From Phoronis australis (taxonomy: Eukaryota > Phoronida > Phoronidae), in assembly GCA_002633005.1 (NCBI GenBank), contig NMRA01000057.1, positions 819,974 through 883,973 of the forward strand: DNA of 64,000 nt, read 5' to 3'. A program made the position numbers and the translations under genes. Positions within the stretch are counted from its first letter, which is position 1. Each line of letters starts with the position of its first letter. The notes below the pieces were generated by a model that was given only the letters and a program-made list of their open reading frames with translations, ran no database searches and was not told the DNA's origin. Positions 23,301-34,340 of this stretch are shown piece after piece.

Positions 23301-26300
23301 GTGGAGAACATTGTTGACCAACCAGCTAGTGTGGTAGTTATAATGTACTACAAGTGGGTCAAAGCCCCGTTCTACATCTATTTGGCTTGTTTGGTAGAAA
23401 ACGATAGAAATGTGCTATTCTACTTTCGTTTCGTTACAGTTTTACCGAAATCGTCTAAACTAGAAGGCAGACAAGTGACAGCAGACACAGATTTCCCCGT
23501 CACTTTCAGATGCACTGCTACGAACACATTCCCAGGAAAGTTGAGATGGCGTAAATACGACATTGTAAGTAGATCGGAATAGGTCTGCTCCCAATCAAAG
23601 GGCTTCATTGTCACGTTTCAATGAGTGGATTGGAACAAGCCAACCGCGTGAAATGCACAATGTTGTATTAAAGGAGCATGCCACCCGATTTAATTAGTCT
23701 TTTTACTGTCTTAATCGGTCTATATCCACATCACCTCGCACTTGCGGTCGACCATACCTTCCGGAGATGTGTCGCGTTAACCTGTGAGGAAGGTGAGAAA
23801 AGACCCAGCAACGTCATTGGTTCATTTTCAGAGTGAATGCCGCTATGTTGCGGGGCATCGTTCCCGCTTGTCCGAACTATGAAGCTGTGAAGAAAGTGGG
23901 TATATGATTTTTTCGACTTCCTCGAGAGCCCAAAATGCTTAGGAAGTGGTTCGCGGTAGTGAAGAATGAAAAGTACGCTGTTAATAGCAAGTATGAGGCC
24001 GTGAAACATCAAGCTCCGTGTCTGTGAACGGCATTTCGTCCACAGTGAGTCTGTACAAATGCCAAAGAACTATCCATACGTTCCGCTGCCTGAGCATGTT
24101 CAAGGCGCCTCTCTAGTAGTTTTGATCAGTTTATTCTGGTTCGAACTGATAGCCTGTGAAACTTAACGATCCACCTCACCTGCACCTGTGAAGTCTTCGT
24201 CGGATGAGGTCTCGTCTAAGTCGGGATTGCTAGAGGCCATGTTGACGTTTATTATTCTGCGTGCTGTTTCAAAATGAATTATTCTCACCCTAACCAATGA
24301 TTATATAAAACTGAAAGAAAGTCTGTCTCATTAGATACAATGTGTAATGCCTTTGGAATATTAGTGAGTGCAAATGTTTTGAGAAGCCAATAATGCGTTA
24401 CCGGCTTGAGATGCAATAAAGGTAATTGACCGGGCACCGAGGCCGTGTGAGCGCATGCTAAGTCAGTGTTTGCTGACAGAAAGTTGTTGTGAAACAATAA
24501 CTCGATTTTTATGGTGTGGTCACATGTTAGTGGAATCGTTATTTAGATATACAAATACATTATTCACATCATTGTTACTGTACAACTTTTGCCCTGACGG
24601 TTCTGTGGAAGGGGAACCTGACTTCGCGGCTACCGACAAGTAAGTAGATTTGCAGTTTCGTGGCTAATTACGTAAATAATTACGTGAACATTATTTCTTT
24701 GGCTCACTATATAGTCTTCTTTTTGTGACTGGAGGTTTAGCTTCCATCTTAAGCTGGTTTATGTTCCTGATGTCCAGTCCCGGCGGCCGCGACGGGCCTG
24801 ATCGGGTTCCAAACCACTGGCATGGAGTAACAAGCGTTTTGTGTGTTTAGAACAGAGAAAGTCGCAAGTCTAAAAGTACAACACACAGCTAAGTTTCCCC
24901 GTCTGTATTTCACGGAAGAATGATTCCAATTTATGACCAAACAGCCCCAAACTCCCGCGATCGACCATAATGGTAAATTGACCTACCGAACTCTCATGTA
25001 GGCTACGGGATGTTCAAATACCTATAAATTCGAAACAGTGAGATAAAACAACACGTTTGTTCAAGAACTTGATGTATTTGTAAGGGGTTTACATCAAATT
25101 TTGACTGCGTTTGAACCGATTACGTCATTGGTTAATTTCAACACCTCCGTCTTCCGTCAGGTGTCAGGTAAAACAACTGAACTTGCTGTTATCGAGTGGA
25201 TCTACTCGACTTAAATTGACACAAAATAGGTTGTTTTTTTGGGTGGCATTCTCCGGTTTTATGCAAATAAAAATCGGATTTCGATTTTGTTTTTTAGCCA
25301 AATAAACAGGGCGAAATGGTGCTTTACATATTCTGCACTTTATCGATTGAGACTTAGCTCCGAAAGTAGAGCGTTAGACTGCGACTGCGATGGTTCCAGA
25401 TTGGATTCCGCGCTTAATGGCTGATCTCAGAAAATCAATTCAATCGCCGATAATGTCTCGTTAAGGGGTTCCGGCACAGTTTGCCAAAAGGCCACAGAAT
25501 ATTTGTTGTTTTACGACACTGACTAATTTATATAAATTTGATAATTTTCTTATACTTTAAAGACAGATAATTTTATAGAATGTCGATTACTGCGTTTGGC
25601 TTTATGTTATGGTTTTAAATTATAGCATTTCACGATTGCTCACGAACGAAAACACAAGTGTCGACATATAAATTCCCAGTATAATCCGTTTCAAAGGGAT
25701 TTCAGTCAAATTTCATTTTCCTATGTAAATTACACATTTGTGTCAAAGGCGCCTCAGTTTAAAGATATTCTTTCCGCTTCATTACACTTAGAAACTTCGT
25801 AAAACAAATTTCAAAGCAAGTTTAGTCGAAACATAAGCCCTGCTGATGCTCAAACAACTCCAAACACTTTCAAATTAACTTATACTAATATTTTTAGTTT
25901 GATTTTATTTTTTAGATTGCACCTCCATTTAAAATGGCTGTCGTGGTGAGTGACAGCTGACTAATCCATTATGGGTACTCAATCAGCTGAAGCCTTGTGT
26001 TACGAGGTTTCCGCGGAAACCCCGCCTGCTTAAAAATAATGATAACATGAGGCAAACGCAAACAGGTTGAAAGTTACGAAGTGCTGATGTTTTGGTGACG
26101 TCTTTCGTCCCCACTAGCTTATCCCTAGCCAGCCGGAATTTATACTGCACATTGAGGGTCACCAAATTTGCTCTACTAGTCAGTCACTCAACAAGTTTGC
26201 CCGGATAAATTCTCTCGGCGGCCCCGTTCGCCTCTTTCTGTTCTTTCCGACCTTTTCTCAGCCAATTTCCATGCAAAATAATCATTCCCGCAACTAAAAA

Positions 26301-29300
26301 GGAATTTTGACAACTACCAAATATCTGCATTCACGTGAATTCTGTTTGTGCTAGGAGAAATTCTTTTCTCACATGACCTGGAATGTGTTATGACACTACT
26401 GGTTAATAACACCGAGTACGTAATTTTTTGATATTACATGGGCAAATCACAAAGTAGTGCAAAGTAGAAATCCATACGTCTTACGTTTTATTGTCTGCAG
26501 AACACTAAATACCAACAACATGTGCGGCGCAGCACTGAAAAAAGTGGGGGCTATAGCCCCCGCCCCCCAGCCCCCTGTTGTGCACCGCCCCGAGACCATG
26601 GGCGCCGGAGCACTGAAAAAGTGGGGCTATAGCCCATGCGCCGCCCATGAACAAGCAAACACATGGCAACCAAACAATGCCGGAATTCCGTGAAGGTGAC
26701 AAGGTTATGATTGGCAAATCGCAACTGTACGTACCCCAGTCGGAAGGACATGCAAACAACTTTTTAAAAGGACCCATTTTCGGTGGCGAATTCCGACGTT
26801 CATTCAAACGGAGACGAATCCCAACAAAAGAAACGCGGTCAGACTGTTTAGCTGTGCTGTCTCAAGGTCAATCCAGTGCTCACGCGTGGGAAGCCCTGTC
26901 GACTGTTACTTAAACATTTGTTAAAGTTTTAATATTACAACTTCAAAGACTATTTATTAGATTCAAAAAGTAACTGTGGAAGGGTGTTTTACAAAAGTTG
27001 CAAACCTCGAGATTTTGAGGTTTTGCCCATGTCATAAACCTGAGACTCGTGTAGGATTCTCTATGTATTGCATTTCTCAACACAGAAGTTAAAACTGGCA
27101 ATTTTTCAGGAAGAAGAAAAAGAAGTGGCGTTTGGTGAACGTGAGCAACAGCAAAACAATGTTGCCTCCAAGCAATTGTCTGTGGTTGATCACTGTATCT
27201 TTGAGCGTGTGGAGAGAAGTCTTATATTACAAGACCGAAGTACCGTCTCCGGAGTCCACCAGTTCCGATATGAGTGCATGCTTGGAAACAAAGTGCTTCG
27301 GTCCACGTCAGCGTTCGGATCAAGCGGTAAGTTTCTCAAATTGTAGAAAAGGTAACCACAAACTATTTCGCAAATTTCGCCGCCCTCATGAGAGCCTGTC
27401 TAAAGTCATGCTATTATGGTAAACAATTATTTGATATCTGACTTTAACAAAGCCTCGCGGGAGGTGTCCATGATGAAATGAACTTGGAACCGGAGCGTTC
27501 GAAACAAGGGCGGATGAATCGTTTTCGGGACCTAATTTAAAATTGACTTAAGACCCATTCATCTATGATATCTAAGGTCACGAAAACTCAATGACACATT
27601 AAAGACTTTGAAATTTTGCTTTATGCACCTACTTTTTAGAAGATTTCTCTGCAGCTCCATTGTTCCGCACATTCGGTGGAAAGATTATGAATGATGGGGG
27701 TGTAGCGGTATATTAGAATCGACTACTTATAATCAAGCTGAACTCCCGGAATCATCTTTCGCTGTAAACACCGCATTTCCTTGTTGGCTGTTTCAGTGCT
27801 TAAAGAGTTCCCACCGTGATCCTGTGTCTCAAAACGAATTTTATTAATACATCTTAAGAGATTTAATAGTCTTTAGTATACCTGTTGGTAAGAAACAAGA
27901 CAAAAATTTGTAAGGGTAATCTCATTAATGGTGTGCACTGCTTTCCGAGAGGACCAGGGCTACTGCACCTCAGAGTGTACAGATGCATGAAATAACGGCA
28001 TCACCACATATTTATTATGACATTTGTTTACCAATGGCAAAAACTTCGCCCCCAAATCAATATTCCAGGATGTCATGTCTTTGTCTTGTCTTATAAATCC
28101 TGGTACAACACAGAATTTGTGTGAATTTTCTACACGATGAAAAATAAAAAAATAAACAGCAGCACTGACATTTTTGGAAAGTAGACATCAAAAGGAGTCA
28201 ATTGACATATAGTAACCTACATGAACGTAAGTCAGAACAAAAAACAACGCTGTTACTGTTAGGTGGACAGTTGGGGTAAGTACATGTATTGTAGTCATCA
28301 CTCTCAAAAACGCTGTTAGGATTTTCGATATAAAGGCCTATTTTCGAGTAATGTAACAAAGACGAATACGACTTCCGTTTTTTTACAAAGATGCCTTACG
28401 TTTTGCGAGTTGATTTGTCATGGAAACCAAACGAAAAGACTAATCGAAAATTCCTAACATCGTTTTTGAGGTAACTGGTGAAGTTTTCATTAAAAAAAGT
28501 TTCATTAAAATCGATCGAGGGGTTGTTTTGCTATGAATGTACCTTTCTTAAAAATAAAGTTTTGACTTTAAAAGGTTTTTACGTAAAAATAATAATGGTA
28601 AATTAATATAAAAAGTATTTTTATATTTCCTAATCTTTTTTCATTCAGAAAATATATACTTCATCTACTAGTTGACAAAACTTAGTTTTTTTTATATACG
28701 AGTTAGAATAGAGGCCACTAAATAAGGTTGGAGATAACCTTAAGTTAATTACGCACTGCAAAATCCGTTAACATTGCGAGTGAATGTTGAAATAGCGAAA
28801 ATATTTAAGGCTAATTGTATAGGATATGTGTACCGAAAACAAGCTTTTACCGAATAATTAAGCGAAGACTTTGAGATTTTCACTTGTCCCATTTTAATCG
28901 GCTTTTTCTCGGCTTCGGCAAATCGACTTCACTTGAACTTAGGAACACGAGTTCTCAAAAACGGCTTCAGTTGGTGGATTTCGCTGAAACTTTCCAAATT
29001 TAATATTTAGTCATCAGTTTCAAAAACGCTGTTAGGATTTTTGATATAAAGGCCTATTTTTGCGTAATGTAACAAATACAAATACGACTTCTGTTTTTAC
29101 AAAGTTACCTTACGTTTTGCGAGTTTATTTGTCATAGAAACCAAACGAAATGACTAATCTAAAATTCCTAACAGCTTTTTTGAGGTAACTGCTGAAGTTT
29201 TCACTTAAAAAAGTTTCATTAAAATCGACCGAGGGGTTATTTTAAAATGAATGTACCTGTCTTAAAAATAAAATTTTGACTTAGGTTTTTACGTAAAAAT

Positions 29301-31731
29301 AATAATGGTACGTTAATGAGAAAAGTATTTTCATATTCCCTAATCTTTTTTCTTTCAGAAAATACATACTTCTACTGGTTGATAATGCTTAGATTTTTGA
29401 TATACCAGTTAGAATAGAGGCCACTAAATAAGGTTGGAGATAACCTTAAGTGTAAATTCGAAAATTAAAAAGGTGCTGAACACAAAAATTAAGATATATT
29501 GTCAAAGACGAGAGCTGTAGCTATCACAGAACCTATGTGTGGGTGGTGAGCGATTTTGCGGTCGAAATGGGTAACTGTTTTAGGCCCGTGGAGGCAAACC
29601 ATTCAAAAATTCTATAAAAATATCAAAATACGTTATTCTGATTTATTTTTGACATTCTCAATTTTAAAAAGAATGGTAGTGCATCACTCAATCAAATTTT
29701 GATTTTTAAACCATGGAAACATGGGGCATTTTCAACAGTCGCGCACAAGGGGTTATGGCAAATTTTTCATCCGATTTAGTTATTCGTGACATGTCATGTT
29801 CCCAGAATACTGCAAATTGCTTAACGCATGGGCAGCGCAGCAATGAAAAAAGTGGGGGCTATAGCCCCAGCCCCCTATGGTGCGCTGCCCGTGTGACGTT
29901 CTCATGCAGTGATCCTTAAACTTAGATGTAGTCGCGTGATTTTGTGTTTGAGTGAATCTCGCAGATTCTTCGCACAGCAACTGTACATGTTGGCCCAAAT
30001 GTGTTTACGTCTACACATTTTCGAGGTTTTTCTTGAGCCAATGGGTAATGTTCATTCTTTTACACAACTGTCGCTTTTCCATAAGGCTGGCATTCCAAAC
30101 CATTGCTTAAGGTCAGTTTTAAAGTGAACACTTTTAACCTCCACATGGGCTTTCTTTGGTTTGAAGCAGGCACAGTTGACTCATGCAATACTTGTTTCAG
30201 GTTTAAGTGGCGGAGCAATAGCAGGTATAGTAATTGGTGTGCTAGTGTGCGTACTGTTGATGACTGCAGTGGCATTAGGAGTAACTGGCAAACTGAAATG
30301 CAACGAGTCTACCATAAGTGAGTATGCATGCTTCTGATAAACACCATGGATATACATGTTAGTAGTTGTTTTATATCTATGTTAAACGTGTCACGCACAA
30401 TTCGTTTTCATTTGCCACTGGCTTGAATTGGTTAGGAAATTGGTTGTTTAAATTTGTAATTGTTCCGAGAGAGCTGTTGCAAGCAAGAATCTGCGATATG
30501 AACTTGGATAATAACTTCGAACGATTTGAAAACGTTTTGTGCTTTCTCAACGCAAAAAGATAGAATTGGCAGGGAAAGTAATATAAATTTTCAGAAGATT
30601 CAGGTAAAGTTTTACCTTCCGTAGCAGTTGCATGAGTGCGTAAGAAAGAAAACTAAGGTTTAACTTACCGCAAAATTTCCTTATACAAGCGAAATCGTGT
30701 ATTTTCTGGGAATACACAATGTAAGGCTCTTAGCTTGTATTCGACTCAGAACCATTGTATATCTTCACATATAAGGACAGTGGTTATTTTTTAGCCATAA
30801 TCTGTACTACCACAATTGATAAAGTATTTACTGACTAAAACCATTCCATGAAAATATACAATTAAATAATAATGTTGCAAGTTATAATATGTTGCATAGG
30901 TCGAAATAATGTGTTTCCTGGAAACTTTAACACTGAATGCCCTTTTATTCGATATACGTAAATCCTGATTGGTGGTAATTTGTGGTATGCACTGACAAGC
31001 TCGACGCTACAGCATGCGTTGCATATGACAGAAAACAGGGATTAAATCTGCAGAACTATACGTTGGGCTTGCTGTAGTACGTTGGGAATTTAAGAGTCAT
31101 GTATTTTATTTACATTAGAGGCAAATTTAACCATCTCGTTACATGAAAGCGATGATAAATTCGTGAATTATTATATGAGGTACAAATGATGCCGCTAATG
31201 ATATTTTAGGTCAATGGAAGAGGGGTTTGGAAAAAGCAATAGGCAATGCGAAAATTTTGAGAAGATGAAAAAGCCTTTTCATGTCAAATTGCTTCATTCA
31301 TTTTTTCAAAATATCAACCACTTTGAATTTGCGTTATACAATTATTTCTGCATATTTTAATACGAAATATAGATAAATGACTGTTATTACTATTATCAGA
31401 ATTGCGTATGCAACAAAACAAAAGCAGGAAGTTTTGATGTAAAAATGTCGCTTTGCAATTGTAACACAGTTGAACAAATTGTGAACTTCTTGTCATCACA
31501 GAATAAAACATCTCTTGGAAGGGATACAAGTTTTGCGCCAGAAACTATTCCAAACAAGAATCAATCGGTTCTATGCACAATTACAATGTGATCGCTTTTA
31601 GTTATGGCAACGGCCTTGCTTTGAATGCTTCTGATGAATATGCGTATCTACTGTCATGTTAATCCTTTATTTTATTTTATTTTATTTGTAAAATTGTGCT
31701 GTTTATTTTTTAAGATTCTGGTTCGTCGTGA
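20309..31731 (+). CDS. Immunoglobulin-superfamily type I membrane protein (302 aa, 6 exons)
   Basis: Six exons join in phase to 303 codons including the stop: 20309-20354, 20543-20929, 23440-23564, 27110-27326, 30201-30317, 31715-31731. Residues 1-16 form a signal peptide (MMIIGSYWVCVFLC). Residues about 20-144 form a V-like Ig domain with the D-x-G-x-Y motif (DPGRY, 116-120) and an R-L...S-L-T-V pattern before it. This domain lacks the B-strand Cys, the C-strand Trp and the F-strand Cys (L122 stands there). Residues 145-258 form a second Ig domain with C169, W181 and Y240-x-C242, split by a phase-0 intron. Residues 263-287 are a Gly/Val/Leu membrane helix, followed by a basic KLKC stop-transfer and a tail of about 12 residues. 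The phase 1-1 intron pattern around the first domain is typical of Ig genes. No specific family is recognised; I infer a cell-surface receptor or adhesion role only from the architecture. The first and last exons are the least certain. Confidence 0.7.
20543..20929 (+). CDS. IgSF gene exon 2 (non-canonical V-like Ig domain)
   Basis: 387 nt, phase 1 to phase 1. The acceptor CTCTTAG ends at 20542 and the donor GTGATA starts at 20930. Open throughout, with higher GC and better codon use than its surroundings. Codes residues 16-144, including SLTVKDMQACDPGRYLLTV at the E-F strands. Confidence 0.82.
21945..22360 (+). mobile_element. Penelope-like element relic (GIY-YIG endonuclease part)
   Basis: Reads KSVYIGETCRNFGYRMAKGH, a GIY-YIG nuclease start, then after a frame change KIMDSESDTRKRRIREFICI and MGRDDGALKFSRVYDVIL. 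This E-S-D-x-R-x-R-K-I-R-E / M-N-R-D-x-G order is that of the C-terminal endonuclease of Penelope-like retroelements. At least one frameshift near 22085. It lies in intron 2 of the IgSF gene. Confidence 0.65.
23040..23215 (+). repeat. Block resembling the STMP1-like promoter region
   Basis: CAGCGGCCAATCGTTGCGCA, CGCCATCTTG, GGGACGAGGCTGT and ACACCGGTA occur in the same order and spacing as at 7485-7595. It lies in intron 2 of the IgSF gene. Confidence 0.5.
23440..23564 (+). CDS. IgSF gene exon 3 (first half of Ig domain 2)
   Basis: 125 nt, starts in phase 1 after GTTACAG and ends in phase 0 before GTAAGT. Codes residues 145-186, including VTFRCTATNTFPGKLRWRK, the Cys and Trp of an Ig fold. 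Confidence 0.8.
25346..25420 (+). repeat. Possible tRNA-derived sequence
   Basis: TTAGCTCCGAAAGTAGAGCG resembles a D-arm/box A, and GGTTCCAGATTGGATTCC resembles an expanded box B. Stems do not close well, so a SINE head or tRNA relic is more likely than a gene. Confidence 0.3.
26519..26650. mobile_element. Palindromic MITE, double copy (GGGGCTATAGCCCC family)
   Basis: Starts TGTGCGGCGCAGCACTGAAA, has AGTGGGGGCTATAGCCCC, then an adjacent second partial copy GCACTGAAAAAGTGGGGCTA ending GCGCCGCCCATG. The ends are inverted. It lies in intron 3 of the IgSF gene. Confidence 0.65.
27110..27326 (+). CDS. IgSF gene exon 4 (second half of Ig domain 2)
   Basis: 217 nt, phase 0 start after TTTTTCAG, phase 1 end before GTAAGT. 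Codes residues 187-258, with SGVHQFRYECMLGNKV carrying the F-strand Y-x-C. A second open frame overlaps it but has no Ig pattern and the wrong phase. Confidence 0.75.
28293..28745 (+). repeat. Direct repeat, copy 1 (about 450 bp)
   Basis: From AGTCATCACTCTCAAAAACG to GGTTGGAGATAACCTTAAG. Matched by 29009-29451 with about 10 percent visible differences. Confidence 0.85.
29009..29451 (+). repeat. Direct repeat, copy 2 (about 443 bp)
   Basis: Same order and strand as copy 1, separated by 263 bp. No LTR hallmarks (TG...CA ends, primer-binding site) are seen. Confidence 0.85.
29828..29892. mobile_element. Palindromic MITE, single copy (GGGGCTATAGCCCC family)
   Basis: About 65 bp: GGGCAGCGCAGCAATGAAAA, the perfect palindrome GGGGCTATAGCCCC, then CCCCCTATGGTGCGCTGCCC. 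The ends GGGCAGCGC and GCGCTGCCC pair. Confidence 0.7.
30201..30317 (+). CDS. IgSF gene exon 5 (membrane helix)
   Basis: 117 nt, phase 1 to phase 1. The acceptor TTGTTTCAG ends at 30200 and the donor GTGAGT starts at 30318. Codes GLSGGAIAGIVIGVLVCVLL and the rest of the helix, then KLKCNESTI. Confidence 0.8.
31715..31731 (+). CDS. IgSF gene exon 6 (terminal, short tail)
   Basis: After a T-rich stretch and TTTTTTAAG, phase 1 reading gives N-S-G-S-S and TGA at 31729-31731. This is the first good acceptor seen after exon 5, and a poly(A) signal follows at 32327. A missed cytoplasmic exon between 30318 and 31714 is possible. Confidence 0.4.
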
Positions 31732-32326
31732 AAGGACGGAAACTAAAGCGAAGCTATGGCCATGTGACGTTGATCCGTGCGGAGTGCACAAACTTTAAGA
31801 CGTTGAGCACGTTACTTCTGAACAAGTGAACAATACACTTGGAACACTGTTTTGCTTTTAAGTCTCTTCAGTCTCTCGTTTGACCCCTCTAAGTGATGTT
31901 GATCGTGCAAAACCACTGTTCATATTGCAAACACCAGCAAGTCTCTTGCTTTTTGTGTCAAAGTGGGTGCAGTCCGTAGATGCTAGGCACTCGCGAAAAA
32001 ATGCGTCAAGAAATCTTTTTTCTAACGGAAACCGTGAATTCTATCCTATAATATGACATACCAACCCAGTAGGTCGCCTACCAATCACTTCTGGTGTCCA
32101 ACATTTTTACGAGTGTACGTAAATACTGTATCAAAATCGCTTGCAAAACAATCCGGGCATTTTACTTGAATTTCTTCCTGTGGTCTTGCCTGGCCTTGCA
32201 TTTTGGAGAATGTCTTGCGTCCACGAAACACACTTCTGGTTGGTTCTTAATGGAACAATGAACGAATGGCGGAGATGATTTCGTCTTACCAACTAACAGT
32301 CAAATAGTGGGTAGCTGATGGCAAAC

Positions 32327-32332
32327 AATAAA
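32327..32332 (+). terminator. Poly(A) signal AATAAA, possible end of the IgSF gene
   Basis: AATAAA about 600 bp after the proposed stop. Other AT-rich stretches nearby could also serve. Confidence 0.35.
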
Positions 32333-32550
32333 TCTACCTTTTGATACATTTTGTAATTTTTAAAGTTGTTAATAACGCATCCGTATTAAATCTCAAAATT
32401 GCGCGTCTTTTCAGTTAGAACCGCTTCTTTAGATTTGAAAACCTCAATGTTCTTTCTTAAATTAATGTATTACCATGATTTTACCTGTGTTTTTCACACA
32501 TTAGTTTGTTTCATTAACTTTGTTAATGAGGTGAAGTTGCAGTAAGTATG

Positions 32551-32645
32551 CATGAGAATGGGGTCGTGGCATGAGCGTGGGGTCATGGCATGAACATGGG
32601 GTCGTTGCATGAGTATGGGGTCGTGGAATGAGCATGGGGTCGTGG
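32551..32645 (+). repeat. 19-bp minisatellite (5 copies)
   Basis: Units of CATGAGCATGGGGTCGTGG type, each with one to three changes. Confidence 0.85.
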
Positions 32646-33309
32646 CACGTGATATCAAATATCATGCTTGTATACTTGCAGGATGTACATTAGACATGTC
32701 AGTCACCACACAAGCATTTGTTTCACAATCAAAGTTTGACATTCAGCTACACTGAACATTTCTTTAATAAATCTTTTATAAATTATTTGTAACTTAACAT
32801 TATCTATCCGTTACACTGTCACATCTGCTACGTTTTGTTTTTGCTATTGTTGTGTTACTATTGTGACTCTTATTCTTAAACTCCATGGATTTCACGGTAC
32901 TGTGCTGCTTTGTTCAGAGCTCTTGTGAGTGTCATTTTTGTCATGCAAATTGGTATGTAAGGTGTGCTGGTGCTTGTTCTATCTGACTTCAGTTTGACAC
33001 TGGACAGCCGACTGAGAGTTTCTTCAATAAACCATTCTGACCGTTTTTCAAAACTGACATTGGCTGACAGGGTCGTAACACATTGTTCTTTATGTAGCCT
33101 TCATTAGTACATCATTCAGCATGCCTTGTACAGATTCTACTACCTACGTACTTGTTGCGTTTCTACCCACCCCAAAAACTAGTGAATGAACGTGAAAATA
33201 AAAGAAATATCAGGCTCCAAAAACCTCCTGAGCCTGGCAGGTAATGCGAGTGATCTCATAGGTAACCTAAATTCAAAAGTTAAAGGCGAAGGCAACCTTT
33301 TTCCATGTC

Positions 33310-33441
33310 ATTTTGAGCTAAAATAAGGTTGATTGGTTATCCTAGACATATTTTCCACTTAATTACAGCTTTTTGTAATTTTATTAATTACTCGTCCGCT
33401 ACTCCGGAAGTGACGTTTTAGGAGGCAAGCGTTTCGCGCCA
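33310..33441 (+). repeat. Left terminal inverted repeat of the THAP/P2RX7-like transposon
   Basis: Pairs with 34822-34953 with only a few mismatches over about 132 bp. The left flank may extend the TIR outward, but the right side is cut by an N. Confidence 0.85.
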
Positions 33442-33547
33442 ATTTCTTTTCATATAGTCTGACTGTGAGAGCTGCCGAGTCAGTCATTATTCTACCTCGG
33501 TTGTGTCAAGTTCGTCGTGGTTTGCTTTCATTTACTAGTCAGTCAAC

Positions 33548-34340
33548 ATGCCACACTGTTGCTGCGTACCAGGGTGTACTAACTATCGGCTCACGCGCGC
33601 TTTGGGAGTACCTTTGCATCGCTTTCCGATGGATGACACACTTCGCCGTACTTGGCTCGTTCGTGTGAAGAACGCAGCGTTACCCGTCCACGCAACGTAC
33701 AAAGCAGTGGAGAATTACCGTGTGTGTGTGTGGCAAGCACTTTCTGCCGTCCGATTACGAAAGGGATTTGTACGCTGAACTGATGAAGGTCCCTGCGAAA
33801 CAACGTCTGAAGAAGGATGCCATTACGTCTGTGTTGATTCCCGGCAGTGCCCCGTCGCCACCCCCGAGAAGTGCGTTTTTGAAGCGAGAAGCCTCACGAG
33901 CTGTGGCCAGTACAGTGACTGGAGCCAGTGGAGGCACTTCATCTACTGTCACCCGTGCCTCCGAACGTACCCCAGAGCGTGCAATTCCTGGAACCAGTAG
34001 TGATTCGCCCTGTGCTGTTTTCTCCACCCCAGAGCCTCTAAGCAGCCCTGCAGCGATATTGAGTAGTGGGAGTGATAACAGGCTCAGTTCGACACCCAGT
34101 GAAGAGGACAGTTCGTCGTCCAGTGAACAGATCGGTGAGCCAAACTTTGATAAGTTTATTGTGGACTTGTCTAAAGTGTTGGAGCTATTTAGAAGGTGCC
34201 AGGTGTGTGGCGAGGGAGTCACACGACACGATGTAAGCAGTTTGGGTGCTCAGGTCACCATCCAGTGGGAGTGTGTCGCGGGACACTCTGGCAAGTGGGA
34301 CAGTTGTTCCTCTGTCCGTGGTATGCCGGAGGTCCACTTA
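33548..34340 (+). pseudogene. THAP-domain transposase fragment, frameshifted
   Basis: Starts MPHCCCVPGCTNYR, then LHRFPMDDTLRRTWLVRV: the C2CH THAP zinc finger with its FP and W landmarks. The frame changes by +1 at a (GT)6 run (33720-33732), just before VCGKHFLPSDYE, which holds the remaining Cys-x2-His ligands. The second frame then runs through a Ser/Pro/Thr-rich linker and a zinc-knuckle-like block (CQVCGEGVTRHDV ... WECVAGHSGKW) seen in THAP-type transposases. About 34340 onward is antisense of the neighbouring gene, so the catalytic domain is missing. Not a functional protein as it stands. Confidence 0.7.

Larger units (their letters stand above)
20930..23439. other. IgSF gene intron 2
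   Basis: 2.5 kb, carrying the Penelope-like relic and the CCAAT/YY1-like block. The rest (20990-21940, 22380-23030) shows no recognisable feature. Confidence 0.4.
23565..27109. other. IgSF gene intron 3
   Basis: 3.5 kb. Holds a possible tRNA relic (25346), a perfect palindrome GGTTTCCGCGGAAACC (26006-26021) and a double palindromic MITE (26519). A frame ending FCPDGSVEGEPDFAATDK before a donor-like AAGTAAGT (24641) looks exon-like but no acceptor in a fitting phase was found. Confidence 0.4.

Noticed and set aside
24455-24643. Frame ending FCPDGSVEGEPDFAATDK before AAGTAAGT, possible extra IgSF exon
   Set aside because: No acceptor upstream has the phase required, and exon 3 already joins exon 4 in phase 0 to complete an Ig domain.
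28293-29451. Direct repeats considered as LTRs of a retroelement
   Set aside because: Only 263 bp lie between them, with no TG...CA ends, primer-binding site or coding remains.
34250-34336. C-terminal 29 residues of the minus-strand P2RX7-like ORF
   Set aside because: This stretch is the antisense of the transposase zinc-knuckle region (VTIQWECVAGHSGKW), so it is read-through past a deletion junction.
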